From Rebecca billardiae RCC1528 (taxonomy: Eukaryota > Haptophyta), in NCBI GenBank assembly GCA_965240325.2, contig OZ251245.1:558001-622000 (forward strand): 64,000 bases of DNA, in the 5' to 3' direction. Shown here in pieces: positions 42,393 through 53,856 of this stretch. The stretch's first letter is position 1. Each line of letters starts with the position of its first letter. The position numbers and the translations under genes are program-made. The notes under the pieces are model-generated. The model saw only the letters and a program-made list of their open reading frames with translations, made no database searches and was not told the DNA's origin.

Positions 42393-43337
42393 CTAGTCGG
42401 ACTCAGCGTCGGCTGGGTCCGTGAAGACGGTCATGTCCTCGTACCAGTCGAGGAGCAGCCCGGCCTCGTTCATGCGGAGCTGCTCGTTGGTCACGACGGA
42501 GCGCCGGCCCGACGCCCACCTGACCAGCCAGTTCTTTTGCGTGTTGACCGGGCCCAGGACTTTCGACGGGCGGTCGCTGCTCAGCCAGCCACACCTGTGG
42601 GGGTGGGGGCGAGGAGCGGGGTGGGTGGGCGCGGCGGTGAGCAAGCCTCCCCAGCCCATCGCCGACGGACCGGGCGCACCAGGCGCGCGCGGGCGCCCCC
42701 TCCCCCCGCGCGCGCACAGCACGGTCTCCTCGTCCTCGCCCTCCTCGTCCTGCTCCTCCGCCTGCTGCTGCTGCTCGCCACCCTCGTCAGGCGCGCCGCC
42801 GTCTCGCGCCGAGCGTTGCTTCTTGGCGGGCGGCGCGCCTCGCTCGCCCGCTCCCTCCGCCGCCCGCTTCTTGCGCTTGTGTTCGTCGTGAAACGCCTTG
42901 ACCGCCTTCTCGCACCCGCGCAGCTGGCCCTCGAACACCCACGCGGACTGGCCGTCCGCCCACTCGACGTGGTACTTTTGCTTGCCCTTCTTCACCTTCA
43001 CCTCCAGGATCTTGCGGATCTCCCGCTTGGGCGGCTCGTCGTCCGCGGCGTTGCGATCGGAGTGGGCGGCGTAGTCCCCGTCGCCGTCGTCGTGCGCGTC
43101 GTCCCCGTCATCGTCGAGCTCCTCCGCATGCACGCTCTCCAGCAGCAGCTCGTACCGGTGTTGCAACTCCATCGCCTTCGCCTGCTTCAGCCCCAGCCGG
43201 TGGGCCACCTCAGGCCAGTAGACCTTCCCATCCTGCTGGCCACTGACGGTGACGTAGCCGCCAAGGGCGCCGACGGCCTCGACGAGCTCCGCGTCCTTCA
43301 CCACCGCATCCCCCTTGTTGTGCTTCCTCGATGGCAT
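42393..43337 (-). CDS. Chromodomain protein with ARID-like N-terminus
   Basis: Exons 43337-42718 and 42594-42393 give 273 residues; the donor GTGCGC at 42717 and acceptor CCCACAG keep phase 2. Residues 12-70 ([40 protein letters not shown]) resemble the helical ARID/BRIGHT DNA-binding fold. An acidic Asp/His stretch follows. Residues about 108-150 are a chromo-like barrel ([29 protein letters not shown]), then a basic patch and Gln/Glu-rich linker. The last exon has a second small barrel ([20 protein letters not shown]). Such proteins read chromatin. The 123-base intron is a multiple of three and stop-free, so retention would insert 41 residues. The start diverges from glutathione reductase, 251 bases away. 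Confidence 0.7.
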   Translation of the reverse strand: MPSRKHNKGDAVVKDAELVEAVGALGGYVTVSGQQDGKVYWPEVAHRLGLKQAKAMELQHRYELLLESVHAEELDDDGDDAHDDGDGDYAAHSDRNAADDEPPKREIRKILEVKVKKGKQKYHVEWADGQSAWVFEGQLRGCEKAVKAFHDEHKRKKRAAEGAGERGAPPAKKQRSARDGGAPDEGGEQQQQAEEQDEEGEDEETVLCARGGRGRPRAPGAPGPSAMGWGGLLTAAPTHPAPRPHPHRCGWLSSDRPSKVLGPVNTQKNWLVRWASGRRSVVTNEQLRMNEAGLLLDWYEDMTVFTDPADAESD

Positions 43338-43588
43338 CGGCGTGCCCGAGCGGGCGCGCGTTGTGTGACCGGTGGCCCGTCGCGAAGCAGCGCGGGTGCG
43401 CAGTGCTGTTTTTAGCGACGCACGGCCCCCAGTCGGCAGATCGGACGGCTGCGCGATCCGGGCGACGCACTCACGATCTGAGATCGATCTCGCGTGTGCG
43501 CAAGCGCGCCGCTCGAACTCCAAGGTCGTCCGTCTTCGGCTGCTCGCGGCCCCGCTTCATCACCGACGTCTTCACCGTCGTCATTGCG
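43338..43588. promoter_or_regulatory. Divergent promoter region, chromodomain / glutathione reductase
   Basis: 251 bases between divergent start codons. No specific element recognised. Confidence 0.35.
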
Positions 43589-45388
43589 ATGTGGCAGCGC
43601 GTCGCGCTCGGCGTCCTCGCGCTCGCGCTCGCGCCCGCGGGCGCGTTCGAGCTGCGCGCCGGCCGGCCGGTGCGCCGTGGCGCGTCCGCCCAGCCGCTCG
43701 CGCGGCGCGTGAGCGTGCGCATGGCGGACGGCCACTACGACTACCTGGTGATCGGCGCGGGCAGCGGCGGCATCGCGTCTGCGAGGCGCGCGGCGCAGTA
43801 CGGCGCCAAGGTGGCGGTCGTGGAGCGGGCGCGGCTGGGCGGGACGTGCGTGAACGTGGGCTGCGTGCCCAAGAAGGTCATGTTCATGGCCGCGTCGATG
43901 ATGGAGGCCATGCACGACGCGCCCGGGTACGGGTACAAGGACGTGAGCTACAAGTTTGACTGGCCGACCATCAAGGCGAACCGCGACGCGTACGTGAAGC
44001 GGCTGAACGGGATCTACGGGACGAACCTGGGCAACTCGGACGTGGAGACCCTCACCGGCACCGCCTCCTTCGTCGGGCCGAAGGAGGTCAAGGTCGGCGA
44101 CAAGTCGTACACCGCCGAGCACGTGCTGATCGCGGTTGGCGGCAAGCCGTCGATGCCCGACTTCCCCGGCGCGGAGATGGCGATCAACTCGGACGGGTTC
44201 TTCGAGCTGGAGGAGCAGCCGAAGCGCGCGGTGGTGATCGGCGGCGGGTACATCGCCGTCGAGCTCGCGGGCGTGCTCCAGGCCCTCGGCACCGACGTGA
44301 CGCTCGTCGTGCGCGGCGAGCGGCCGCTCAAGAACTTTGACGACCTCATCTGCGAGACGCTGTACGACGAGCTCGTCAAGGCGGGGATGGAGGTGAAGTG
44401 CGCGACGACGGTGAAGGGGGCGAAGAAGGGCGGCGACGGCACGATGGACGTCACCTTCTCCGACGACTCCGTCCTCTCCGGCGTCGACTGCCTCCTCGCC
44501 GCCACCGGGCGCGTGCCGCTCGTCGAGCCGCTCAACCTCGGCGCCGCGGGCGTGCAGGCGGACGGCAAGGGGTACATCGCGGTGAGCGAGTTCCAGGAGA
44601 CGAACGTGGAGGGCGTGTACGCGGTGGGCGACGTGACGGGGAAGATCGAGCTCACCCCCGTCGCCATCGCCGCCGGGCGCAAGCTCTCCGACCGCCTCTT
44701 CGGCGGCGTCGCCGGCGCGAAGCTCGACTACAGCCTCGTGCCAACCGTCGTCTTCTCGCACCCGCCGATCGGCACGATGGGGCTCACGGAGAAGGAGGCG
44801 GCGGCGGAGTACGGCGCGGACGACATCAAGGTGTGCGCGGCGTGAGCGTGAGCGGGCGGCGTGGCGGGGCGTGTGTGCCGGGCGGGCCTGCGCGCCCCGG
44901 CAGCCCAGCCCGCCCGGCGCCGTCCTCCGCGCCCGCACGCGCGCTCACGCCAAGCTCCTCCGGCCCCCTCGCGCCCGCGCCCGCGCGTGCGCGCTCGCTC
45001 GCGCCGCGCCCGCGCCGCCGCCGCCCAGTGCTACACCTCCACGTTCACCAACATGTACCACGCCGTCACCGAGCGCAAGACGCGCACGGCGATGAAGCTC
45101 GTGTGCGTCAAGTCCCAGGACGAGCGCGTGGTCGGGGTCCACCTCATTGGCATCGCCTCTGACGAGATGCTGCAGGGTGCGCGCGCGCGCGCGCGCGCGC
45201 CGCGTGCCGGCGTGCGCCTGGCGGCGCGCAGCCGCTCACGTCTCCGCCGCTGCGCGCCGACCGACCCACGCGGCATGCCGCCCGCAGGTTTCGGCGTGGC
45301 GGTCAAGATGGGCGCGACGAAGAAGGACTTCGATTCGTGCGTCGCCATTCACCCGACGGCGTCGGAGGAGCTCGTGACGATGCGCTGA
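43589..45388 (+). CDS. Plastid glutathione reductase
   Basis: Exons 43589-44830, 45029-45176 and 45288-45388 give 496 residues. Residues 1-19 are a signal peptide and the next residues AF-ELRAGR fit the plastid A-F cleavage motif; a basic transit segment runs to about residue 45. The enzyme begins at [12 protein letters not shown] (FAD-binding), with redox disulfide Cys87-Cys92 in [18 protein letters not shown] binding is shown by [14 protein letters not shown] and the Arg-bearing [12 protein letters not shown] that contacts the 2'-phosphate. The second FAD motif is [12 protein letters not shown]. The carboxyl end has the catalytic His-Glu segment [13 protein letters not shown]. The enzyme reduces glutathione disulfide for peroxide removal. 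Introns are phase 0 and 1. Trypanothione and lipoamide relatives are excluded by these motifs. Confidence 0.95.
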
Positions 45389-45937
45389 GCTGCTGGATGA
45401 AGCCTCGAGCGCATCACTAAGCTTGTGCCTTGTGACGTGAGTCTTGACAGTGTCATCAGTGTTCTGACAATAGCATCTGACTGAGAGCCTCTGAGAGCTC
45501 ACTGACAATATGTCACAGTGGTCAGCTTATTAATAATCGACGATCTTCGCGAAAGCCGGATTACTATGACGCGCCGAAAACGGGACGCCCGTTACTAGAG
45601 GCAGGCCAAAGTTTTGGGCTGCCTCCATAGTTTCAAGTTACGGGGTGGTTGCGCTCATCACCACTTTCGTCCACGAGTTGGGCCAGAGTGGGCGGACAGG
45701 GCTTCGCGCAATAAGACCCGCGCCCGCGCCACATATTGAGCTCGAATCCAGATCGCGAATCAGCTATGCAGTCCGCATCTGTTCCGTCCCTCGCCGATAC
45801 CACAAATACCCAGTACTGGGCGGGCCTTGACGGCTATCCGAGAGCCCTTGAGCGAGGGCCCGCACACTCACGCCCGACCCACAAACGCTGGGGGGCCCGG
45901 CGGGGCTCTGGGCTGGCGCCACCCGAGCGGTGGTGGC
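45389..45937. other. Intergenic with two adjacent hairpins
   Basis: 549 bases, low in GC, between tandem genes. Hairpins at 45579-45625 are described separately. No gene recognised. Confidence 0.5.
45579..45625. other. Two adjacent perfect inverted repeats
   Basis: AACGGG / CCCGTT (45579-45584, 45588-45593) with a three-base loop, then GAGGCAG / CTGCCTC (45598-45604, 45619-45625) with a 14-base loop. They sit about 190 bases after the glutathione reductase stop, possibly in its 3' UTR. Function unknown. Confidence 0.5.
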
Positions 45938-48211
45938 ATGGTGAGCGTGTTCAAACGCGCCGCCTCACCCGCCTCGCGCCGGCCGTCGGACAGCACCAAG
46001 CCCGCCGGCGCGGACCCGGCGCCGGAGGCGAACGGGCAGCCGTCGTCTCGGCCCGGCTTCTTCCGCTCGCTCAGCCGCGGGCGTCTGGGGCGCAGGCCGT
46101 CGGATGAGAAGGTGGGCCGGGACGCGGCGGCTGGCGCCGCGCCGCCCTCCTCCCAGGCCTCCCACTCCGCCCCCGGCTCCGGGCCGGGCTCGTCGGTCGG
46201 CGCGAGCGAGGAGCGCACAGGCTCCTTCCGCTCGCTCCGGGGCCACGAGCCGCGCTCCGTGCCGGCCACGACGGGCGGCGCGGACCGCTTCGCGAAGCGC
46301 GACGAGCGCGCGGGCTCGTTCTCCACGGGCAGCAAGGACCGCTTCCCGCCGCAGCCGCGCCGCCACTCGTCCACGTCCGACGCGGACGCGCCGGCCGCGC
46401 CCGCGGCGCCGGTGCGGCGCGGCTCGTCCGCGCTCGACGCGCTGCCGCTGCGCGCGAGCCACGAGCTGCACTCGTCGGTGCGGCCGGTGCCGGAGTCGGT
46501 GCCCGCGCTCCGCCTGCCGCCGCCGCCCCCCGCCGACCCCGCCGCCGGCCGCCGCCTCTCGCTCGCCAGCACCTCGGGCAAGCCAGACCCGCCGGGCGCG
46601 CTCGGGCGCGCGCTGCGCCACCCGTCCGTGAGCGGCGGTATGCTGCTCAACGGGACGAACCGGCCGCAGACGGCGGGCGCGGCGCAGCTCGAGGCGCTCG
46701 CGCGGCGGAAGCTGCTCAACGTGCTGCTCGACGACCTCACCGGCCCGGCGGACGCGGAGGAGGCCCTCCTCGGCGCGGACGACGACGCGCGCACCGCCGC
46801 GTACCGCAACCGTCTCACCGCCGGCCGCGGCGCGCACAAGGCGGGCGACCTGGAGGAGGCGGCGCTGGAGTTCACCTCGGCGTTCCGCGCGCAGCCGCGC
46901 GCGACCGCGCTCGTCGCGCTGATCGGCGTGCGCGTCGACTCGGGCGACCTCCTCTTCGGCCGCTGCGCCGCCTCCTACCTCCTCGCCGACGACGAGCTGA
47001 GCAAGCAACTGCGCCCCGCCGAGCTCGCGCAGCAGAGGCGGCGCGCGGCGGATGTGCTCTACGGCATGCTCGAGAAGCTGGTGCTCGAGACGGTGGCGCC
47101 GACGGCGAGCCAGCCGGGCGAGGCGACGGCGGCGGAGCTGATCGGCGCGGCGGGCGAGCAGGCCTCGGAGGGCGACCTCTCCCTCGCCGCGGAGCTGTAC
47201 GCTCGCGCGTTCCGGCTCGTGCTACAGGCGCACCGCCGCCGGCTCGGCGAGATGATCTCAGGCGGCATCCAGTCGGAGCGGGGCGCGGGCGACATGGACC
47301 TGGGGCGCGGGCTCTCGCTCGTGCACCTGTGCAAGGCGCTCGACGCGTACAGCAAGGCGGACCGCACGCGCGCCCTCTTCGCCTGGGCCGCGCTCGCCTT
47401 CTGCTCTGAGTCGGGGCTCGCGCCAGCCGGGCCTCAAGGTCAGCACGTGCGCGAGCTCGCGACCGAGTGCGCGGCGCGCGCGGTGCTCGGCTTCGTCAAC
47501 GCGCAGGCGCTGCACGAGGTGGAGGTGTCGGGCACGCACCGCACGCAGGCGCTGATCGAGGCGGGGCTCGCGGCGACCAAGGCGCACAACCACCCGCGCG
47601 CCGCCGAGCTGTTCGCGGCCGCGTACATGTACGACCGGAAGACGTCGCAGCTCATCTCGTGGGCGAGCATGCAGATGTCGCTCGAGCGGCCGGCGAACGG
47701 GCGGACGGCGGGCGGCGCGGGCCGGCCGGCGCCGTCGGGCACGCTGCTGCAGCCCTCGGGCCACGCGCTCGCGGGGTGCACGCTCGACTTCATCGCGTAC
47801 GCGCGCGGGCGCACGCTGTCGCAGTACGAAGCGCAGATGGTGAGCAAGAAGAGCGCGGACGCGTCGCGCTCGATGGTCCGGCAGCTCGGCCCGCGCAGCG
47901 GCTGGACCCTGGCGGGCGCGTCCATGGCGGAGCTCACGCTGCTCGAGCTGCAGCTCGACCGCGACGGCGTGGCCGACCCGCCCAGCGCCTCGCCCGGCTC
48001 GCCGCGCGGCGGCGCACCCTGGGGCTCAGAGGGCCCCAGTGAGATGTCGGCCGCAGCGACGGTGGTCACGGCGCCCGACGACGACCTCAGGCCGGCAGAC
48101 CGGCTGTTTGGCGCGGGCGCGGGCAGCGGCGTCGGCGCGAGCGGCGTCGGCGTGAGCGGCGTGAGCAGAGGCGGGAGCATGGCCGGCGGCGGCGGGATGG
48201 GCGGCGGGATG

Positions 48212-48282
<71 letters not shown>

Positions 48283-48601
48283 GGTGTACGACGCGGCGCG
48301 GAGAGGCAGCAGCGCCGCCGTCGGCGAGAACGGCCGAAGGGCCAGCTTCTCGGCCGCCGCCGCCGCTGCGAGCGCGCCGCCCGCGCCGCTGCTGCCGCTG
48401 CCAACGTCACCGTCGTCGCCGCCTGTCGGCGCGGGCGCGCGCGTCGGCGCGGCCGCGAGCAATGGCGACAGCCCTCTGCCGCGCGTGGCGAGGGCGAGGG
48501 CGCTTAGCCCGAGGAGCGCGGGCGGGAGTGCAGACGCTGCGCCGCGCGGCGCGGCGGCGGGCGCGGCGGGCGGCGCGGCGGCGGCGCCCGCGGCGGCGCA
48601 G

Positions 48602-48633
<32 letters not shown>

Positions 48634-51226
48634 GGCGGCCGCTGCGCCCGCGGCGGACGGGGGCAAGGGCGGCGGCGCGGCGGCGGAGGGTGGCGACGGC
48701 AGCGCGGCGGACAAGCTGCTGCAGTCGTTGCTGCTCGAGCGCTCCCGCCGCGCGCTGCTCGAGACCCGCGTGCGCGAGCTCACCGAGAAGCTCGAAGCGG
48801 AGCAAATGCGCATGGCGGCCGAGCGCGACGAGGGCGCCCTCTCCGCCTCCTTCTCCTCCTCCCAGTCGGCGCCGCGGTTGGCGGCGGTCGGCGGCGCGGG
48901 CGTGAGCGGGGGCAGCAGCGCAGGGCAGTCGCCGCTGCCCGGCGCCGTGCACAGCCTGCCGCCGCAGCCGGGGCAGCCCGACGCCACCTCGGCGGCCGCC
49001 GCTCCCAACGGCGGCGGCGCGTCCGTGCCGGCGGGGACGCCATCGCCGGTGGCAAGGCTCGCGCTACCGGGCGCTCCGAGCGGCGCGGGCGCGCGTCAGC
49101 ACTCGCCCGCGCCGCCGCTGAGCAAGTCGCTGTCCGCACTGGCGGAGAAGCTCTCGGTCGCGGCCGTGGACACGGGCCACGCGCGCGCCGAGGGCGACGA
49201 CCTCCTCTCCGGTCCGGGCGACTCGACGAACGCGAGTCCGGGCTCCACGCCGCCGCGCTCGATCGCGGCGTCGCCGCCCGCGTCCGCGTCCCGCCGCCGC
49301 TCCTCCGTGCGCTCCGCGTCTCGTCGCTCAAGCCTGGTGGGCGGCGGCGTGCACAAGCAGGAGGGCCCGGGCTTCCCGCTGCTCTTCGCGTTCCCGCCCA
49401 ACACCTCGCCCGACGGGATCGACGTCTCCGCCGACCCGTCCACCACGCCGGCGGGCGCGCTCGGTCTGATCGTCTGCGTGCCGGAGCTGGGGGGCACGAA
49501 GGAGCGGCTGCGCTCGCAGCTCACTCTGCTGGCCAACGCGGGTGCGTGTGCGCGGGGCAGGCGCGGCGGCGGCGCCCGTCCCCCGCTGGGCGCAGCCCGC
49601 CCACCGCCGTGCCCTCCCCACCGCCAACCGCCCGCCCGCGCGCCCGCCCGCCCGCCCGCCCGCCCGCCCGCCCACCCCGCCCACCCCGCCCGCGCGCCCG
49701 CTGTCTTCAGGTTTTATCGCCATCGCACTGGACGGCAGAGACCACGGCGAGCGGTACATCAGGGGCACGATGTCCGCCATCGAGGGGTGGCAGACCTCGC
49801 AGAAGGCCTTCTTCTGGCCGCTGCTTGTCGGCACCGCGCACGACATCATCGCCACCGTCGAGTGGGCCAAGTACATGTGGCCGGTGCGCGCGCACGCACG
49901 CGCGCGCGCGCACGCGCCCACACGCGCGGCGGGGAGTGCAACCATTTGGCGCGCACGTGCGCGTGCGCGGCGCGCGGCGCGTCGCGCGGTGTCGCGGGGC
50001 GAGGTGGAGCACGCGCGCTGTCGCGGGGCGTGCCGGGCGGGTGGCGCGGGTGGCGGGGTGGCAGGCTGGCGGGGCTGGCGGGCTTGGGGCTGACGCGTCC
50101 GAGTGTGCAGCGGCAGGAGGGCGGGTGTGCGGCGCGGCTGCGAGCGCGCTGGGGCGCGCGCGCGCTCGCGCGCGGATGGATGCACGGTGGGCGTGGGCAG
50201 TGGCGGTGGCAACGCCGCCGGCTGGCTGCCCCTCCCGCGCGCGCGCACTCACGCGCGCACGCGCGCCACGCCGACCCTCCCGCGCCGCGCAGTACTGGCG
50301 CAACCTCGCCGTCGGCGTGCTCGGCGACTCCATGGGCGGCGACGCCGCGCTCGTCGCGTGTCAGATTGACGAAACCATCGCTGCGGTGATTGCGTTGCGC
50401 GCCACGCCGGACTGGATGCGGCCGCACTCGGTGGGCAACGTGATCGGCGACGACGAGGACGGGGACGAGCTGTACGAGTCGTACTGCCCGGCGCACAACC
50501 CGAAGGCGTACGCGCACCAACCGGCGATCTGCTTCATCTGTGGCGAGAAGTGCGCGCGCGACCACGCGCGCGCGCGCCGCGCGAGCGGCGCGGGGGGCGG
50601 GCGTGTGTGTGCCCGCGGCGCGCGCGCGCGACCGCGCGCCGCCGACGCCGCGGCGTCCGGGCGGCTGCGCGGCTGCCGCGTGCGCGCGCGTGCGTGCGCG
50701 CCACGGGCCTACACACGCCCGCCCCCGCGCTGTGCGCTCACGCGCACCTCCCCGCGCCGCGCCCCTTCACCGCGCGCGCCCGCGCCGCGCGCCGCAGCGA
50801 CGAGCACGTGCCCATGCGCTCGGCGAAGAAGTGGACGACGGAGCTGCAGGGGGGCGTGTACGCCGAGCGGCGCGACAAGCTGCAGGTGCTCCAGCTCGAC
50901 TCGGGCGGCTGGCACGGTCACATGTTCTCGCGGTGCGCGCTCGACCGCGCGCGTGCAAGGGCCTTGGGGGCGGCGGCGCCGGAGCGCGCGCGGCGTGCGC
51001 GCGCACTGCTCACGCGCGCGCGCTGCGCGGCGCTGCGCGCGCCGGGCTCCACAGGGACGCCATCCCCAAGGTGCAGAACGCCATGCTGCTCTGGTTCAAG
51101 CGCTTCCTCGGGCCCGAGTCTGCGGTGCTCTCGCTCGCCGCCGCCAACGGCCTCGGGGAAAGTGGGCTGGCGAGCGAACGCACAGACGGCGGTGCGGACA
51201 CGGTGGCGAATGGCGCGTACATCTGA
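45938..51226 (+). CDS. Large scaffold protein with C-terminal alpha/beta hydrolase
   Basis: Exons 45938-49541, 49711-49883, 50293-50549, 50798-50932 and 51055-51226 give 1,446 residues. Residues 1-250 are disordered (Ser/Arg/Pro). Residues about 255-640 form helical repeats, TPR-like (AGDLEEAALEFTSAFRAQPR, AAELFAAAYMYDRKTSQ). A poly-Gly/Ala region with a short coiled coil (LLLERSRRALLETRVRELTE) follows. From about 1180 the chain becomes a hydrolase: GALGLIVCVPELGG, FIAIALDGRDHGERY, and nucleophile elbow GDSMGG with Ser1272, candidate acid Asp1346 in DEHVP, and His1384 or His1386 in GGWHGH. The fold resembles dienelactone-hydrolase or acyl-peptidase type esterases; substrate unknown. All four intron phases (1, 0, 2, 2) join the catalytic blocks in one frame. 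The fusion to the helical N-terminal half is unusual. Confidence 0.8.
48213..48283 (+). repeat. (GGC)n poly-glycine tract
   Basis: About 22 uninterrupted GGC codons in the scaffold-hydrolase gene, preceded by GGGMGGGMGG. A similar shorter tract lies at 48603-48632. Both are likely length-variable. Confidence 0.9.
49630..49672 (+). repeat. (CCCG)n microsatellite in intron 1
   Basis: About ten tetranucleotide copies within the 169-base intron 49542-49710 of the scaffold-hydrolase gene, a short distance before a CTTCAG acceptor. Confidence 0.8.
49884..50292 (+). other. 409-base intron of the scaffold-hydrolase gene
   Basis: Donor CCG-GTGCGC at 49884, acceptor CCGCGCAG at 50292. Composed of GCGC-type runs and a GGCGGG-type block at 50030-50090. 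It is the longest intron in the window. Confidence 0.75.
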
Positions 51227-51615
51227 CGCCGCAAGGCCTGTGCATGGGCTGATGGTGACTTGGTGAGACGACTCTGCTAGCATCACGCTGCCTCTGACGC
51301 TGAGGCCGGAGCCAGTGGAGTGCTCCACCGGGCTGCCTCCACTAGCCGTGGGCATGGGCAGCGGGCGGCTAGCTTGTCATCAGCGCCGAACCGTATGACA
51401 CTGCCGGTAGCCGCCGCAAGTGCCGGTAGCGCAGGTGTCCGGTAGGTACGACTCGGGGCTGCTGACGAACCCGAAAGGCGCGACATCGAGTTGATGATCA
51501 AGCAAGCAGAGTTCCGCTTGCCCCTTCATTCGATCTGAGCGAGCGCTGCGGTCTCATCGCGAGGGGCGAGGGCACGCGCGCCGACGGCGAAGAGCAGCGG
51601 CCGAGCGCAGGCGCC
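51227..51615. other. Intergenic, tandem genes
   Basis: 389 bases between the hydrolase stop and the carrier start. Mixed composition; no element recognised. Confidence 0.5.
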
Positions 51616-52695
51616 ATGGTGGCGCACCTGTACACGTCGGGCCCGCTCTCGCTGAGCATCGTCTTCGACGTGTTCGTCGCGTGCGTCCGCTCCGTCGGCA
51701 CCGCCGCCGTGCTCGCGTGCCCTGGTGTGATGCTCGCGCGCCAAGGCGTGATCAGCCGCGACGTCTCGCGCGGCATGAGCCAGGTGTCGATGCAGGTGAC
51801 GATCCCGTGCCTGCTGTTCAGCTCGGTGGTCCCGGGCATCAACGCGCGGCTGCTCCGCGACTGCTGGCCGCTCATCGTCCTCCCGTTCATCTACGTGCCG
51901 ATCGGGCTCGGCGTGGGCTGGCTGGTCGTACTGGTCACGCGGCCGCACAAGTCGTTCGAGAAGGGGACGGCGGCGGCGGTGGCGTTCGGCAACTCGACGG
52001 GGATGCCGATCGTGCTCCTCAGCGTCATCCACTCCGCGCTCGACGGCCCGCCCGACGTCGACCCCATGCTGTACCTCTCGGTCTATTTAATCTTTTACCC
52101 AGTCCTGCAGTGGTCGCTCGGCGGCTGGATGCTCGGCGTCGGCCGGCCGGCGCTGGGCAGCCGGAAGAGCACGCGCGAGCTGGAGCACGCGGGCGGGAAG
52201 GGCTCGGAGCGGCGCGGCTCCGCGTCCGGCGCCGCCGAGCGCGAGAGCTCGTCGTACAAGCTCGCGCCGCTGCCGCTGCCGCCGCCGCCGCCGCCGTGCA
52301 ACCAGCCCGCGGACGCGCCGCCGCCGGCAGCGGCGGCCGGCGCGACGGCAGCGGTCGCGGCCGCGCCGACGCCGGCGCAGGGGCTGGCCTCGACGACGCG
52401 GAGCGTGCGCTGGCCCACGTGGCTCGGCTCGAGCGCGATGGGCGCCGGCGCGAAGGTCAGCGTCGCCGCGCCGCCCGCGCCGCCCTCAGAGCGGCAGCCA
52501 TTGCTGCAGGCGCAGGCGCCTGCCGGTGGCGCCCTGCCTGCGCCGGGCGCGCGAGCGCCGCTGCCGGAGAGCGCGGACGGCGTGGGCGCGGGGAGCGGAG
52601 GTGGGGGCGGGGGCCTGCGCCAGCCCGCGAGCTCGGAGCCCGCCGCGGCCGCGGCGCAGGCCGCGCAGCAGACCCACAGCAACGGCGCCGCCCGC

Positions 52696-52728
<33 letters not shown>

Positions 52729-53856
52729 GATGAGAGCAGATTAGCGCCGCCCGGCCTGGGCCTGGGGCTGGCACCCAGCCGCAGCTCGGCCAGCATCGCG
52801 TCGAGCGCGAAGGAGAGCAGCGTGGACGGCGGCGGCGAGGCGGGCGGCGGCGAGGGCCACAAGCGTGCGCTCCGGGCGGCGCATGCAACGCCGCCGCGCT
52901 CGGCGCGGTGGCGCGCGCCCGCGCACAAGCTGGCCGCGATTTTTGCGGGCGGGCGGCGCGACGCGTCGGTCGACTCGCTCGCTGACGCGATGCCGTACCT
53001 GCAGGCGATGGCGGAGGGCGAGCGCTTCATGATGGACGAGACCGACGACCAGGCCGACGGCGACGAGAGCGGCGGGACCGATGAGGAGCTGCCGCCGCCC
53101 GTCGCGCGGCCGCGCCGGCGCACGCTGCGCGAGCGCGCGCGCGACTGCACCGAGCGCGCCACGCCGGCGTACCGCCGGGCGAAGCGCGCGACGAAGCCCG
53201 TCCGGAGGGTGCTCAAGCAGATCTTCAAGCCGGCGGTGATCGCGGTGGCGTGCGGCATCGTCGTCGGCCTCACGCCCTCGCTCAAGGCGCTGCTCCTCCC
53301 GCCCGCCTCTGCGCCGTTTGGTTGGCTCTTCTCGGGCGTGCAGCGCGTCGGCGGCGCGGCCGTCCCCATCAACCTGATGCTGCTGGGCTCGACGCTCTCG
53401 AAGGGGCCGTCGTGGGAGCAGATCAAGATGCAGACCAACATCGGCGTGGTGCTGGCCAAGATGGTCGTGCTGCCCATCATCAGCATCGGTGCACCACCTC
53501 CGCGGCGCGGCCGGCACCGCGCCCAGCCGCGCACTGCCCCCAGGCTGCCCCTGAGCACTGCGCCCGCTCAGCCCGGCCGCGCCCGGCCGCGCCCCGCCGC
53601 GCGCGCCCCCGCAGGCGTGGTGATCCCCTTTGCGCGGCTCGTCGTCCTCCCCGAGAGTATCCGCGACTGCTTCTGGCTCGTGGCCCTCGTCGTCTCGTGC
53701 ACGCCCACAGCGAACAACATTGTCGTGATGTGCGACGTGGCTGGGCAGAACAAGCTGGCGATGGGCACGTCCATCTTCACGCAGTACTGCGTCGCGCCGC
53801 TCCTGCTGCCGGGCGTGATCACCGTCTTCATCCTCATCGTCTCGTCCGCCTTCTGA
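51616..53856 (+). CDS. Auxin-efflux-carrier family membrane transporter (PIN-LIKES type)
   Basis: Exons 51616-53488 and 53615-53856 give 704 residues. The N-terminal half has about five helices (VFDVFVACVRSVGTAAVLA, VTIPCLLFSSVVPG, WPLIVLPFIYVPIGLGVGW, AFGNSTGMPIVLLSVIHSAL, LYLSVYLIFYPVLQW) that match the Mem_trans family, including the NSTGMP stretch. A hydrophilic loop of about 340 residues, rich in Ser, Ala and Pro, follows (residues 180-520). The C-terminal half has IFKPAVIAVACGIVVGL, VPINLMLLGSTLS, ARLVVLPESI and SCTPTANNIVVM, the last matching the family's second discontinuous helix. Plant PILS proteins sit in the ER and affect auxin; the substrate here is unknown. The 126-base intron is stop-free and a multiple of three, so the unspliced frame also reads through. 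Confidence 0.88.

Noticed and set aside
43412-44938. 508-codon minus ORF, His/Arg/Leu-rich
   Set aside because: Antisense to glutathione reductase.
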